A stretch of DNA of 64,000 bases, from positions 14,862-78,861 of the forward strand of contig NMRB01001015.1 in the NCBI GenBank assembly GCA_002633025.1, given 5' to 3'. This DNA is from Notospermus geniculatus. Taxonomy: Eukaryota > Nemertea > Pilidiophora > Heteronemertea > Lineidae. The translations under genes and the position numbers were made by a program. Positions 23,397 to 40,600 of this stretch are shown in pieces; the first letter of the stretch is position 1, and each line of letters begins with the position of its first letter. Under the pieces are notes generated by a model. The model worked only from the letters and a program-made list of their open reading frames with translations, made no database searches and was not told where the DNA came from.

Positions 23397-23789
23397 GTTA
23401 CTACCCTTTACCAAGCCAGCGATAGAAGAGCAATTTTGATTGGTCGATGTCACTTGCATTCAAATGACCTCCTTGCTGAAGAACTCTCAGCCTGAGATCT
23501 CATTACTGAAGGACCTGTAATGCATTGAAAAACTGGTTTTACTAACGTGACCAGTCGCATGAGCGTCAGTGCCACCTTTGTTTGGGCGGTGAAACCAAAA
23601 AAGAACTATTGATGACGTGGTTTCGACCAGAACCTTGGCAAAAATGGTAAAAGGCAGATTTAGTTGACAAAACTCGGGGAAAAGAATCTTTATGTACCAA
23701 AATTAAATTATAAATGAATCGTTGTTAGTATGAATTCTGAATAGCCAGAAGAGTATAGATAATAATACTATTTCATTCCCGTGTCATCA

Positions 23790-24089
23790 GCTGGGAGTTG
23801 TGGCGTGCTCCTGTAATCCAGCTACTTGGAGGCTGAGGGAGGTGAACGGCTTGAGGCCGGGAGCCCTGCTTGTCGTCGCTCTATGTTGATCGGGTGTCCG
23901 CACTAAGCTCGGCATCAATATGGTGATCTTGAGGGAGCTCGAGATGACCAGGTTGTCTAAGGAGGAACGTACCGGCCCAGGGTGGAAACACAGCAGGCAA
24001 AAGTTCCCGTGTTAAGCAGTAGTGGGATAGCACCCGTGAATAGGCAGCGGCTAGTAGCCTGACCAATAGAGTTGGACCCTTCCTTTTTT
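23790..24089 (+). ncRNA. RN7SL: 7SL RNA, RNA component of signal recognition particle
   Basis: Scaffold of the particle that binds signal peptides on ribosomes and delivers them to the ER. The 5' Alu domain is recognisable from GCTGGGAGTTGTGGCGTG, TGTAATCCAGCTACTTGGAG and GGCTGAGG. The S domain carries GATCGGGTGTCCGCACTAAG, TCGGCATCAATATGGTGA, GACCAGGTTG and GGCCCAGGGTGGAAAC-like helix 6/8 sequences, followed by CAGTAGTGGGATAGC and GTGAATAGGC. These match the vertebrate RNA along the full length, about 295 nt against 299. A T run at 24084-24089 serves as RNA polymerase III terminator. It is full length and uninterrupted, so a gene and not an Alu-like retrocopy; no poly-A tail follows. It lies 394 bp upstream of DOLPP1, divergent. 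Confidence 0.95.
24084..24089 (+). terminator. RNA polymerase III terminator (T6) of 7SL RNA
   Basis: A run of six T directly after the 3' end of the 7SL-like sequence, typical for Pol III transcripts. Confidence 0.8.
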
Positions 24090-24304
24090 ATTTTTTTCTA
24101 TAAATTCCAAAATTTTGACGACAATATTTTGTACGTGAATGCATCGCCATGAGTCATCAAGGAATTCTTTTCGACGGGTAAAGTGCAAGTTCCAAAAAGC
24201 ACCGGTTTCTGACGGTGGTGCTGTGGTGATGGAATGGCAGCCTATCAAAAATTCACGCAAACTGTATCATGGAGGTATCTTATTTTATACCTCCATGCTT
24301 GTAC

Positions 24305-24484
24305 AGTCGAACCTCTCTATTAAGGACACCTTCGGGACTGACAAATGCTGTCCTTAATTGAGAGGTGTCCTGATTACAGAGGTTGAAATGAATAGAAATG
24401 ACCAGTTTGGGACTGAACATTGGTGTCCTGATTAGAGAGGTGTCCTCCTGGCAGAGGTGTCCGTTAAGGGAGGTTCCATTGTAT
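24305..24484. repeat. CAGTGGAACC-family dispersed repeat
   Basis: Contains GTCGAACCTCTCTATTAAGG and, in reverse at the other end, GGGAGGTTCCATTGTA. GAGAGGTGTCCT occurs repeatedly inside. Related copies: 32341-32434, 37820-37960, 40018-40145. Confidence 0.7.
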
Positions 24485-24975
24485 TTAGAATGTTCAATTT
24501 GCAAATCGTTCATGAATTACGGCCTATATATCGTCACCCGCATAATAAAAGTGCCTAAGTCATTTGTTTTCATTTTTGAGAAAAATGCCAAGAACTGTTG
24601 CATTTTAACACCAAATGAGAATTTATTAAGTAGGCCTACGTCTTGTACAATGCAAGCTAAATGAAATAGGCCTACTGCTAGCGATTTGTTTTTATGATTA
24701 CAAAATGGTCAAATAACTTAGGCAAAGAAATAGTGAATTCTGTCATGCAACATGACTTAGGCAAAAACCAAAAGAACTGATGATTTAGGCAAAAGTCAAC
24801 AAGGTAGGCCTACACTGCTGAAATTTATGCCCCAGAATGAATGTGTCAAAGTATTGTGGGAGTGTTGAGGCAAGACATGCTTCATTGACTGCAAATCATT
24901 GACTTTCCTGAGAGAAACTGGCTGCGGGCCGTCAAACACACGGATCCATTTTGAGAGGGTGTCAAAAATGCCTAA

Positions 24976-25106
24976 AGGCCCGTTTCCACTTGAGCGTTTT
25001 ACGCCGCGTTTTGACGCTTCGCCCATTGTTTGGAAGCAGAGCGGCGGAAAATTACAAAAGATTTGACGCATCACGCGGCGTAAAACGCTCTAGTGGAAAC
25101 GGGCCT
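24976..25106. mobile_element. MITE, AGGCCCGTTTCCACT inverted ends, TAA flanks
   Basis: 131 bp. The left end AGGCCCGTTTCCACTTGAGC pairs with the right end GCTCTAGTGGAAACGGGCCT. TAA borders both sides, a 3-bp target duplication. The interior holds AAAAGATTTGACGCATCACG, also found at 25378-25455 and 60298-60420. The 3-bp TWA-type duplication fits PIF/Harbinger-like elements; that assignment is inference. Confidence 0.75.
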
Positions 25107-25375
25107 TAAGGCTGGGGGCTACCTATGCCGACTTTATTGACGCTCTTTGAAAACAAGCGTCCTAACATATTCATGACAAAAAGTAACAAACTGATGTTAA
25201 CGAAATGTTTTAGCTACAACCTTTAGGCTCCCGTTCTGTGAAAGAATTGTTCATTTTGACTAATTACGATGGAGTTAATTAAGTTATAACAGGTTGTCAA
25301 AATTTGAGTTCGCAAACAATTTTGCAGACTTGGGATGCGACACATCAGTTTCCCACATAGTCTGTAAGGTACAGG

Positions 25376-25455
25376 NGAAGCAGAGCGGCGGAAAATAACA
25401 AAAGATTTGACGCATCACGCAGCGTGAAACGCTTCTGTGGAAACGAGCCTTAAAT
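25376..25455. mobile_element. Right-half fragment of the AGGCCCGTTTCC MITE
   Basis: GAAGCAGAGCGGCGGAAAAT through GTGGAAACGAGCCTTAA repeats the right half of the element at 24976-25106. A single N at its left edge (25376) suggests an assembly join at this point. Confidence 0.7.
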
Positions 25456-25611
25456 CACACCATCACGTACTTGGCAAAAGTGACTATCGATTGTGGGTCA
25501 CGTGCTTCAGGACGTTCACAATGAATTGGACAGTTGTACAAAGTTAGAACATCAAAAAATACATGAGTTAGGCATGAAATCTCAAAATCGCCAAAAAATG
25601 ACTTGGGCTGC

Positions 25612-25743
25612 TTTTCCACGAGACGTTTGCGTTCGCGGTTTCGCGGTGGCGGGAGCGGGTGCGGGTGAAACAGCTAATGGGAAATACGGCGTTGGTTCGA
25701 TATATTCCGCGCCCGCAAACGCCTCGTGGAAAAGCACTGTTTG
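25612..25743. mobile_element. Inverted-repeat element, GTGCTTTTCCACGAGGCGTTT ends
   Basis: The left TGCTTTTCCACGAGACGTTT is mirrored by AAACGCCTCGTGGAAAAGCA on the right. GC-rich interior without coding capacity. Confidence 0.65.
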
Positions 25744-25914
25744 GCACTTTTTGTTATGAGGGTGTCGATATGGTAACAGAATTTTAACTTCTGAGAAAAG
25801 GTAAGCGATATCCGATTCGCACCTGTTTTTCAGAATACGATTCGTTGAATTCTTCATGGCATTTTCCGCAGGAAATATGGGAAAGGGTTCCAAGGGTAAC
25901 CGTCTATTCCCGCT

Positions 25915-25968
25915 CCACTCCCGCGGCGCTCACTCTCGGACAGTAGCGCCGCGGGAGTGGAGCGGCAA
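25915..25968. repeat. CpG-rich hairpin
   Basis: CGCTCCACTCCCGCGGCGCT and its reverse complement AGCGCCGCGGGAGTGGAGCG are separated by about 14 bases. It is 135 bp upstream of the QTRT1 start codon and may belong to its promoter region. Related ACTCCCGCGGCGC occurs near 12631. Confidence 0.7.
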
Positions 25969-26103
25969 CGATGGGAAGCAGTCAACATCGAAGTAGGTCC
26001 TCCAAGAGCGAGGTCCCAGGACGAGAGGTTCCCGAGTGCGGAGAACTGACCATTATAAATGTATCAGCAATTTTGATTGGTGGTTATTTTTAGATTCTAA
26101 AAC

Positions 26104-28665
<2,562 letters not shown>

Positions 28666-29357
28666 TAATGACTTGTGACATTTTCAGCAGCGATGGCTAT
28701 CTTGGAAAGAAGAATTTAAAATGAAATGTTTTATTTTCATTTTAATATTCAAAAACATAAATATAACATTGTACATGTATTTACAAAGAATAGTGCATTT
28801 TACAAGTGTGATAAATGATATCAAGAATAATGGAATGATGATCATGATTAAACAAAGTATCACAGAATATTTTTGTTTCTTTGCATCATATTCAAGTTAA
28901 ATCTGGCATGAAATGACCTTTCATACAATTTCAATATCAATTTCACATTTCATCATCCTATGTTCATCAATCCTATGTTGTGACACGGAGGGTGTGTAGT
29001 GTTGCTAAGAATTGAATCTCAGACGAGAGATAATGAGGGCGCCGTACTAGCGCCGACCTGTCAGGATAAACATAAACTCGCCCTCCCATTGAACTCCCTG
29101 AGGACGAAATCTAGTGTATTAACAAAATACAGATGCGGACACAGATTGCTGTATTCCCATTTTGCCCTTTCCCAATTCGTCCTTATTACCAACTAGAGCT
29201 AACCCTAACCCTTGGTAAATGCATTGGAGGGCGAAATGGATGTAGGTCTATACTGGACTTAAGATTACGCAAGCTGTCTTCAACATCCTCATCAATTCGC
29301 CCATGAACGAGTAAGCGAACGGAATACAGCAGCTGTGGACGGAGACTAAAAGACGAA
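28666..29357. other. Convergent 3' UTR region between QTRT1 and HSPA5
   Basis: 692 bp between the two stop codons. TTTATT at 28730-28735 is a possible AATAAA signal for HSPA5 on the minus strand, which would make the two 3' UTRs overlap. No frame or RNA is recognised. Confidence 0.4.
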
Positions 29358-33600
<4,243 letters not shown>

Positions 33601-33608
33601 ATTGGACT

Positions 33609-34046
33609 CTGGAAAAAACCAAACGTCACATTAAAAAAACTTCAGGACTTGCTGTGCTGCGACAATCACCTGAAATTCAGCGACTTCAGCCCCGGCCGTA
33701 TTTCGTCAGGGGTGGAGCAGCACTGGATCGGCTGCAGGAACACCCCAGGCCGTAGGCACGATGGCTTTCCAGTTGTGGGGAACTCTTCCTTTCTTTTTAC
33801 AACATTTTAGCCAAGTCCTTGCAGGATATCCAATGTTGAACGAGCCGCACGTGCAGGTAGGGCGCCGACAGCCCGAAAAATCTTGGCGCGACGACACACT
33901 ATTTCGGACCAAGATCGCCGGCGAGAGAGACGCAGAGAAGTATCTGCATATAGGCCAAATTATTCCGAATTTTCATGCACCCTACAAGTTTTGACGGGGG
34001 AAATCTTAAACTTCGGGAAATGCAAATAATAAGACGTGAGACTTAC
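33609..34046 (-). other. Likely 5' UTR intron of HSPA5
   Basis: On the minus strand a strong donor ATAG-GTAAGT stands at 34047/34046 and an acceptor TTTTTTCCAG at 33609, eight bases upstream of the ATG. Inferred from splice signals only. Confidence 0.55.
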
Positions 34047-34167
34047 CTATCTTGATCTGTCCTCGTGGATTCCAAAATTTGCGGTCACAACTTGAGAAAA
34101 ATTGACACTGAACACGAATAATCGGCACACGTCAATGAAAGTTCGGGAGTCGAGAGTGAACTTTTGG

Positions 34168-34174
34168 TTTTATA
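34168..34174 (-). promoter_or_regulatory. TATA box of HSPA5
   Basis: TATAAAA on the minus strand (context CCTATAAAACC), about 120 bp upstream of the proposed 5' UTR splice donor, so transcription would start near 34140. Confidence 0.65.
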
Positions 34175-34239
34175 GGCTTTCTTATCAAAAATGTGTCGAT
34201 TCTTGACCCACACGGCGTTCAAATAGAGAGCGACATTCT

Positions 34240-34258
34240 CGTGTTGATTTGTGATTGG
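34240..34258 (-). promoter_or_regulatory. ER-stress-element-like site upstream of HSPA5
   Basis: Minus strand reads CCAAT, nine bases, then ACACG. The consensus ERSE bound by NF-Y and ATF6 is CCAAT-N9-CCACG, so spacing is exact and one base differs. It lies about 70 bp upstream of the TATA box, where vertebrate BiP promoters carry theirs. Confidence 0.6.
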
Positions 34259-34259
34259 A

Positions 34260-34798
34260 TGAGCGGGAAACTACTGTACCTCGTCTCCAGGTCTGCGAAA
34301 TCAAAAACGCATGGTGTCGACCAGCGCTATTTTCGATCGATAACCTGCATACAAGGTAGCCTCGATATGAAACGTGTTCTTCCAATCATTCTCCAGATGC
34401 TAGGCCGCAGCTATTGAACACTCATTCAGGTATTCATTATGCGCTGTTGTATTGGAGAGTGGCATGAATCAGATCTGTCGTCTGCTCGTTTCACTGAACT
34501 ACTGCGCGCAATCTGATGACGCAAGGGTGATGAAACCTCGAAGTTATCTGTCAACCTGACGTGGCCTTTCGGCCCGGAGAGTGCAGCGAGTGTGGCCGTT
34601 CGGACTGAGGCCTAGCGTGACCTCTAGTGACCTGAAAGGCCGACTCCTAAAGAGAATTGCCTTTCCCCGTGTCTCCCGGCAACCTTCATGGGGGATTCTA
34701 CTGTTCCATTGAATAGATGACTAAAATCTGTGCTTATTGAACTTTCTGGCGGTCCATGCGGTGCGTCTACATGATAATCCGGGATAATCTGGAGATGG
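34260..34798. other. HSPA5 upstream flank, no further gene seen
   Basis: No recognised exon. Contains TTCGGCCCGGAGAG and similar GC-rich sequence. Confidence 0.35.
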
Positions 34799-34976
34799 CA
34801 GGCGCGGATCCAGGGAGGGGGAGGGGTGCACCCAGCGCGCGCGCCCCCTTTTGGCCAACAAATCTGTAAAATTGACCGTGAAATTGTGAAATTTGGAGCA
34901 AATCGTTGAAATTCACCGCAGATTTCAATGTTTCTAGCACAGTGCGCCCCCTTTTTTCTGAAATTATCCGCCCCTG
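34799..34976. mobile_element. CAGGCGCGGATCCAGG MITE, copy 3, with 22-bp flanking duplication
   Basis: Starts CAGGCGCGGATCCAGG; the right end CCGCCCCTG is diverged. Outside left, 34777-34798 reads ATCCGGGATAATCTGGAGAT and outside right, 34977-34998, reads ATCCGGGGTAATCTGGAGAT. The interior (CCAACAAATCTGTAAAATTG onward) matches the copy at 37961-38130. Confidence 0.7.
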
Positions 34977-34998
34977 ATCCGGGGTAATCTGGAGATGG

Positions 34999-35789
34999 GG
35001 TGGGGTGGGGCCAGGCCAGGGGGAGTGGGAAAGGGGAGGGGAATAAGGCATTGTGAAATAACTGAACCAATCAAGTTTAGGCTATTCAGTTCCATGCCCT
35101 TGGTAACTAACACGTTTGCGTCCGTCTGCCTCCCGCAGTTGTCGGATAAAACCAACCCGGGCGAAACCCGCACCGCCGACGCAGGGAATCTGGGAGCAAT
35201 ACAGGAACAGCCACCTTTTCTGGGAATACCGGTTGCTCTTTTGCAACTTCCCATGCATATTATTTCATTTATCTCACATTTACATCATATGAAAATACAT
35301 CGTCCGACCACGCCACGCCCACGCGCGAAGGAATTCGGCAGACCGGTTGCCTGGTTCCGGTGTGACTTTTACACTGACCTCAATTAGGTCACCTGTGCAA
35401 TACGGAAATACATTGTTTGACAAGAAAGTTTCTGATAAGTTTATTCAATGGTTTCCACCGTTATTACATGGTTACAAAGTTGTGTCAGTTTCATGTTTGA
35501 TTGTATAGGAAGTTGAAGAAGACCATGGCGTTGATTCGGGATGTTATTTACGAGGTTTGTTAGGAACAAATGCCATTACAGTTTCGTGTTCACTCCACCG
35601 TGTATAAATATACAGGTGTTGTGTGTGTGTTATTGTGCAGTGCTTGTGTATGTGTTCAGCTCTAAAGTTTTGTGTCACTAAGCATGTCGACATAGGCCTA
35701 CATGTAGGCCTAGATAAAGGGCCTGGGCCTACATGACATGACATAATGCATTCCATTCCATTAGGGTTTTGTCTCTGGTGGCTCCCCAA
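34999..35789. other. Intergenic stretch without supported gene
   Basis: A 130-codon plus frame at 34995-35387 has no family resemblance. A G-rich GGGGTGGGGTGGGG-type tract lies near 34995-35040. Confidence 0.35.
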
Positions 35790-36256
35790 GGCCATGGGAA
35801 CTTGGGTATGAGTTTACCGTCCACCGCCCGCATGGTGGTGGCGCCACCGCATGAAAAATTTCATTATTTTCAAAAATTTCATTATTTCCAAAATTTTCCC
35901 CCAAAAAGCTAAAAAATTAGTTCCAAGTGTCTTTTTTTGTTCGTACCCTCGAAAATGGACTAAATTTACCCTACTGTGATGTGTTTCAATCATTCTGTTG
36001 TTCATTGGTCACGATGTCAACGGATTCAGAAGCATATCACGACCATGACCATGGCCACTCTGCAGAATGGGAGACGACTCCATCAGCCAATCACTGTATT
36101 TAAGAAAGACACTTGATTGTACTGGTAGTCTGTACCTTGTTTTTCACTTGAAAAGGGGTCAAAACAAAATAATGAATAATGAATAATGAAAAAAAGCCTC
36201 ACTATCACTTTTCAAAAAGTTTCGGACGGTAAACTCATACCTAAGTTCCCATGGCC
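35790..36256. mobile_element. Inverted-repeat element with 33-bp ends next to an N gap
   Basis: The left end GGCCATGGGAACTTGGGTAT pairs over 33 bp, one mismatch, with the right end ATACCTAAGTTCCCATGGCC. The interior has AAAAATTTCATTATT direct repeats. No transposase. The gap of 115 N begins 24 bp beyond the right end. Confidence 0.75.
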
Positions 36257-36280
36257 CAACCACAGGCACATCATGGGGGG

Positions 36281-36395
36281 NNNNNNNNNNNNNNNNNNNN
36301 NNNNNNNNNNNNNNNNNNNNNNNNNNNNNNNNNNNNNNNNNNNNNNNNNNNNNNNNNNNNNNNNNNNNNNNNNNNNNNNNNNNNNNNNNNNNNNN
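36281..36395. other. Assembly gap, 115 N
   Basis: Run of N. May hide the first exon(s) of the Dok-like gene. Confidence 1.
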
Positions 36396-37622
36396 TTATC
36401 TAGATAACGAGGACATACCAGTGTGATCAGAACACGAAGGTATGATCCAGTTCATGTGTTTGGGGCAGCTCTCATTCGACAGCGTGCATAAATTATGGAA
36501 TGAGAATGCTATGAGCCTGGTATCCGTTAACCCGTAACACATCTATGTGCAGACGTTGTAGCACTCGGCGCGATATTTGTCCATTACATCGAGTGGCATT
36601 TCCCCACTGCTTTGCATGGTTTGTTCGTGAATTACCAATTGGCGAGTACACATGAGGGAATGGCCGTCTTCCCCACCGAAACGGGGTGGATGTCCTCAGG
36701 GCATTGAGGGAGGGTACGACCGTAAATGACCTGAGATTCTCAGGATGCACCACCAATTGTTTTTTTCCAATAATCAAAAAATGCAGAAATAAAGCTGCTT
36801 TGATACAGAGATGCCAGGAAATTGCATCTACTGCCTTCTAGATTTCAAAATTTTCTGGGGGCCCCCCTTGTGCATGCGTCTTTGGCACCCCGCCTGCAAC
36901 AACCCCCTTCGCCGGCCCTGACCCCCCTCTGCCAAAAATCCTGGATCCGCGCCTGACCCTAAATGCCTGAGGTGCTCATCATACAATCTTTACACATTTT
37001 GGCGACATTCAGTAGTATGTAATGTAATTGTCTGTAACAGCTTTGCCATTTTCTCAGCCTTGGCAATGAATTCTGTCAAACTGAACATGAGTTCCATGGG
37101 AAACTGCATCTTAGTACATTTTTTGGGTAAATAGACGGCATTTTCCTGGATGACGAAGGTTGCATTGACATTTCTGACATGTTTTGATTCACAGCTGAGT
37201 CAAGCCTGTCTGGGCCTGATCTTCTAAATTACCCTCCTCCACGTCTAGCTCGATGTAACTCTTGTGAACTGTTTGCTAATAAACATCACAGATGTCAGAA
37301 ATTACTTAACTGGATTGTATCCTGGACATACTGGCGCCCAGCTGTCTTTCATGTTATATTCATTATGATGATGTGTTCATTTGGACATCACAAACTAGAT
37401 AATAATTTGGACATCTGTGCCAACTCACCACAACACTCAAGTCTGTTTACCATTTGGGAACAAGACAGCAGACGGAGTAAGTGCAAAATAATTCGCATCA
37501 ACAAACAGGATACCGCTGATATTTCTTCACGGACTCTCACTGCGAGTGTGGTCTTGAAGTCTTCTTGTGCATCGGACTCAAGAGTGATTTCTTTCTACAA
37601 TATTGTGTATTCCACTTTTCAG
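36396..37622. other. Flank upstream of the Dok-like exons, no exon assigned
   Basis: The N-terminal exon of the Dok-like gene must lie here, in the gap or further left; I found no convincing phase-0 donor. The right end of a CAGGSSCGGATCCAGG MITE reaches 36955 (CTGGATCCGCGCCTG), with its left end unclear near 36770. Confidence 0.4.
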
Positions 37623-40600
37623 GCCTGGTTCTTCCGACTCTCCGGGTCCGTGATTTGTAAAGAAAAGAACGGGAAGAAGTTTTTCAAATCAAAAGGCAGC
37701 TGGCGGGAGAAATACTTCATCTTGGTGAAACTTGGTGAGGAGCTGTTCCTCGAGTGGTATGACAAGAAGCCAAGCACTAACAATGTACATCCCAAAGGTA
37801 AACAAGGACAAATTACTGATACAGTGGAACCACCTTTCTGAGGACAGTTGGGGTGTCCTCATTTGACAGGTGTCCTCAACACAGAGGTAACAGACCTGAC
37901 CAATTTGTAGATTAACTGTGCTGTCTTCAGTAGGGAGACATCCTGGCTGAGGTGTCTAGTCAGGCGCGGATCCAGGGGGCGCACCTGGCGCGACCCCTTT
38001 CGGCCAACAAATCTGTAAAATTGACTGCGGAATTCTGAAATTTGGAGAAAATCAGTGAAATTCACCGCAGATTTCAGTGTTTCTGGCATAGTGCGCCCCC
38101 CTCTTTTCTGAAATCGTGGATCTGCCCCTGTCAGTTAAAAGTGTATCTATTCTATTTACTTGACAGAATGACAAAGATGATGCTATGATGATGCTCTCAT
38201 TTTCTTCCAGATCATATTTCCTTATGGCCTTCATATCGGTTACTCAAATGCCACACCGATCGGTATGTGTGTACAGTCAGCACGCCAACCCAAGAAGTCC
38301 ACGTCGGTGCCACTGACCAGAGCAGTATAGACACTTTTTCCTTCAATATTCAGACACAGACCATACTTCGAGATAACTTAGAGGGTAAGCTTTCAATGGT
38401 GTTTCGTTTGCACAGTGGAAACATCGATGCCTGTCACCTCTGAGATACCGGGTTCAATCCCCAGTCAGACCCACCTTTCATGTTACAGAGTGCGACGCTC
38501 ACAGTGCAGTTTTCCCCCAGGGGCACCAGTTTCCTCCTGCATGACATACCACCTCCCCTATACTGTTCAAAGATAAAATAATGAGCCGAGTTCGCAGCTG
38601 TTGACTCAATATCAACGTCATCAACAGTAATGAAAGGACTGTTTCATTACCATCACGGTAATTACCACCCACGGACCCCCGCCTTATGCGAGGGTCCGTG
38701 GGTTCAAGTCCGGTAGGAAGCTTCGTCTTTCACGTTAGAGACCTGTTATTATTTCATGCTAACAGTGATGAAAGGGTTAAGAGTTAATGTGGTATTCATC
38801 AAATCATCACTTAATTGATGTAAATGAGCTATTACCCCCTCACTGTGAACCTCGTTCAATTGTTCAGAGAGAAAGCTGAGAACTCTTCATGAATACCAAT
38901 AACTGAATCACTCACATGACCATGTTATAATGGGTCTGAAAAGGCTCTCATGATTGGCGCTGTATGATGCTTAGGTCAGTCTTGTTGCCTGCACAAGTCC
39001 TGTTATCTGTAGCTCTATATGTGCAAGCTGTGGCCAGAGTTTCACTACTTCTTATTTACCCTTGCCTGGATTACAGTGTGATTTTTATAGTCCGGCGCAG
39101 CCTTTGAGTGACCCAATGGAATTTTCGCTTTTGCATATAAAAGTGGAGCAGAGTATAATTTGATCACGCTGTCCAAACGGTTATTCAAGAGTCGTGTGTT
39201 GAATAAGATTTGTGGTCAGCCTGTGGTTTGTCAGTGGAAAGCCTACTTCCGCATTCCACTGGGTCGCACGAAGGCTGCGCTGGACTTAAGATGCGCCCGC
39301 TGGAGGCAGCACGATGGAAAGTAGCGAAGGATTCGAGCCAAATATAGCGTGACGAATCTTGACAATTTTGTGCCGACCAATTTTGAATCCAATGCTGTGA
39401 TTTATCCGTACTCTTCAACTGAAGTGATCATAGATGACGTTGAATTCCTTCTCTTCCAGGTCTTTCCTTCACAGTGCTTCCAGAGAACACACTAGACCAA
39501 GAGAGATTGGGAGCCGTCGGTAGTGTCTGCATCTTACACGTGTCTCCTTGGGGCATCAGCCTCGCTTTACAGGTAGGACATCTAGTTCCCTGCAGGGGTG
39601 GATCAAGCCAATGTGATTGGGAATCTCTCACCATGGATCATGGTGTCAACATGGTCATTGATGCTGTGCTGGGAACTCTTTTACAATGTTTCTGACTTAC
39701 AAATTTGTAATGACACAACAGGAGTTGGCTTGCGGAGTCTTCTCTCAACTGATTGTCTTCATCTGTCTCTCTTTCCAGCAATCCCGTTCCCTTATTGCTC
39801 ACTGGCCTCTCAGGTGTATCCGTAGTTACGAAAGCGACAGCAGAGGCCACTTCTCCCTGGACTGTGGGAAGAAATCTCCATTCGGTGAAGGGTCGTATGT
39901 CTTCCAGACAAGACGAGGACACGATGATGAACTCTATAATGTTTTAGATAATTATGTCATGCAGGCAGCAAGTTTGGCCGATGTAAGTAGTTGACTAGGT
40001 GCATTTTGTCACAAATACAGTGGAACCTTTCTGTCAAGGACAGTTTTGTGACTTACAGGTGGTGCCCTTAACTGAGAGGTGTCTAGATTATGGAGGTCAA
40101 AATAGAAGTGACAAATTACCGACTGGACATTGGCGTCCTTAAAGGACTAGGAGCTGGACGTCCAAGTTGTAAACACTCACGCACTGGTTCTCTATCCATG
40201 CGACGCCTGCGGTGCTGCCACCTATTGTCGGTGATATGTACTGACGTGAATATCGTGAGTGAGTTGCATCGGACCGGGAACCAGTCTAACGATCACGGGG
40301 CACGACTGGTGCTGCCACCTGCACGAAGGAATAAAACTAGTTTGCCGACCATGCTTGTAAACAAACCAGCTTGTTTACAACTTCGGCGTCTAACTCCTTT
40401 AATGAAATGAACAGCCCTATCTATATACCCCTCAAGCCATGTGGCTAGGCCCTACTCCGTGACGTCAGACATCAAAATCGTTTCAGAATTACCCAGCTGA
40501 ATCAGTTGATGAAGATCAAGATGAATATAACCATCTAAAGAGAATAACGCTAGTGCACCCCCGTCCCCGTGAGAGCGTCCGCGCCAGCATGTACTGTGCC

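Noticed and set aside
23790-24089. Human Alu contamination
   Set aside because: The sequence covers the whole 7SL RNA including the S domain absent from Alu, diverges from human throughout, and ends in a Pol III terminator without poly-A.
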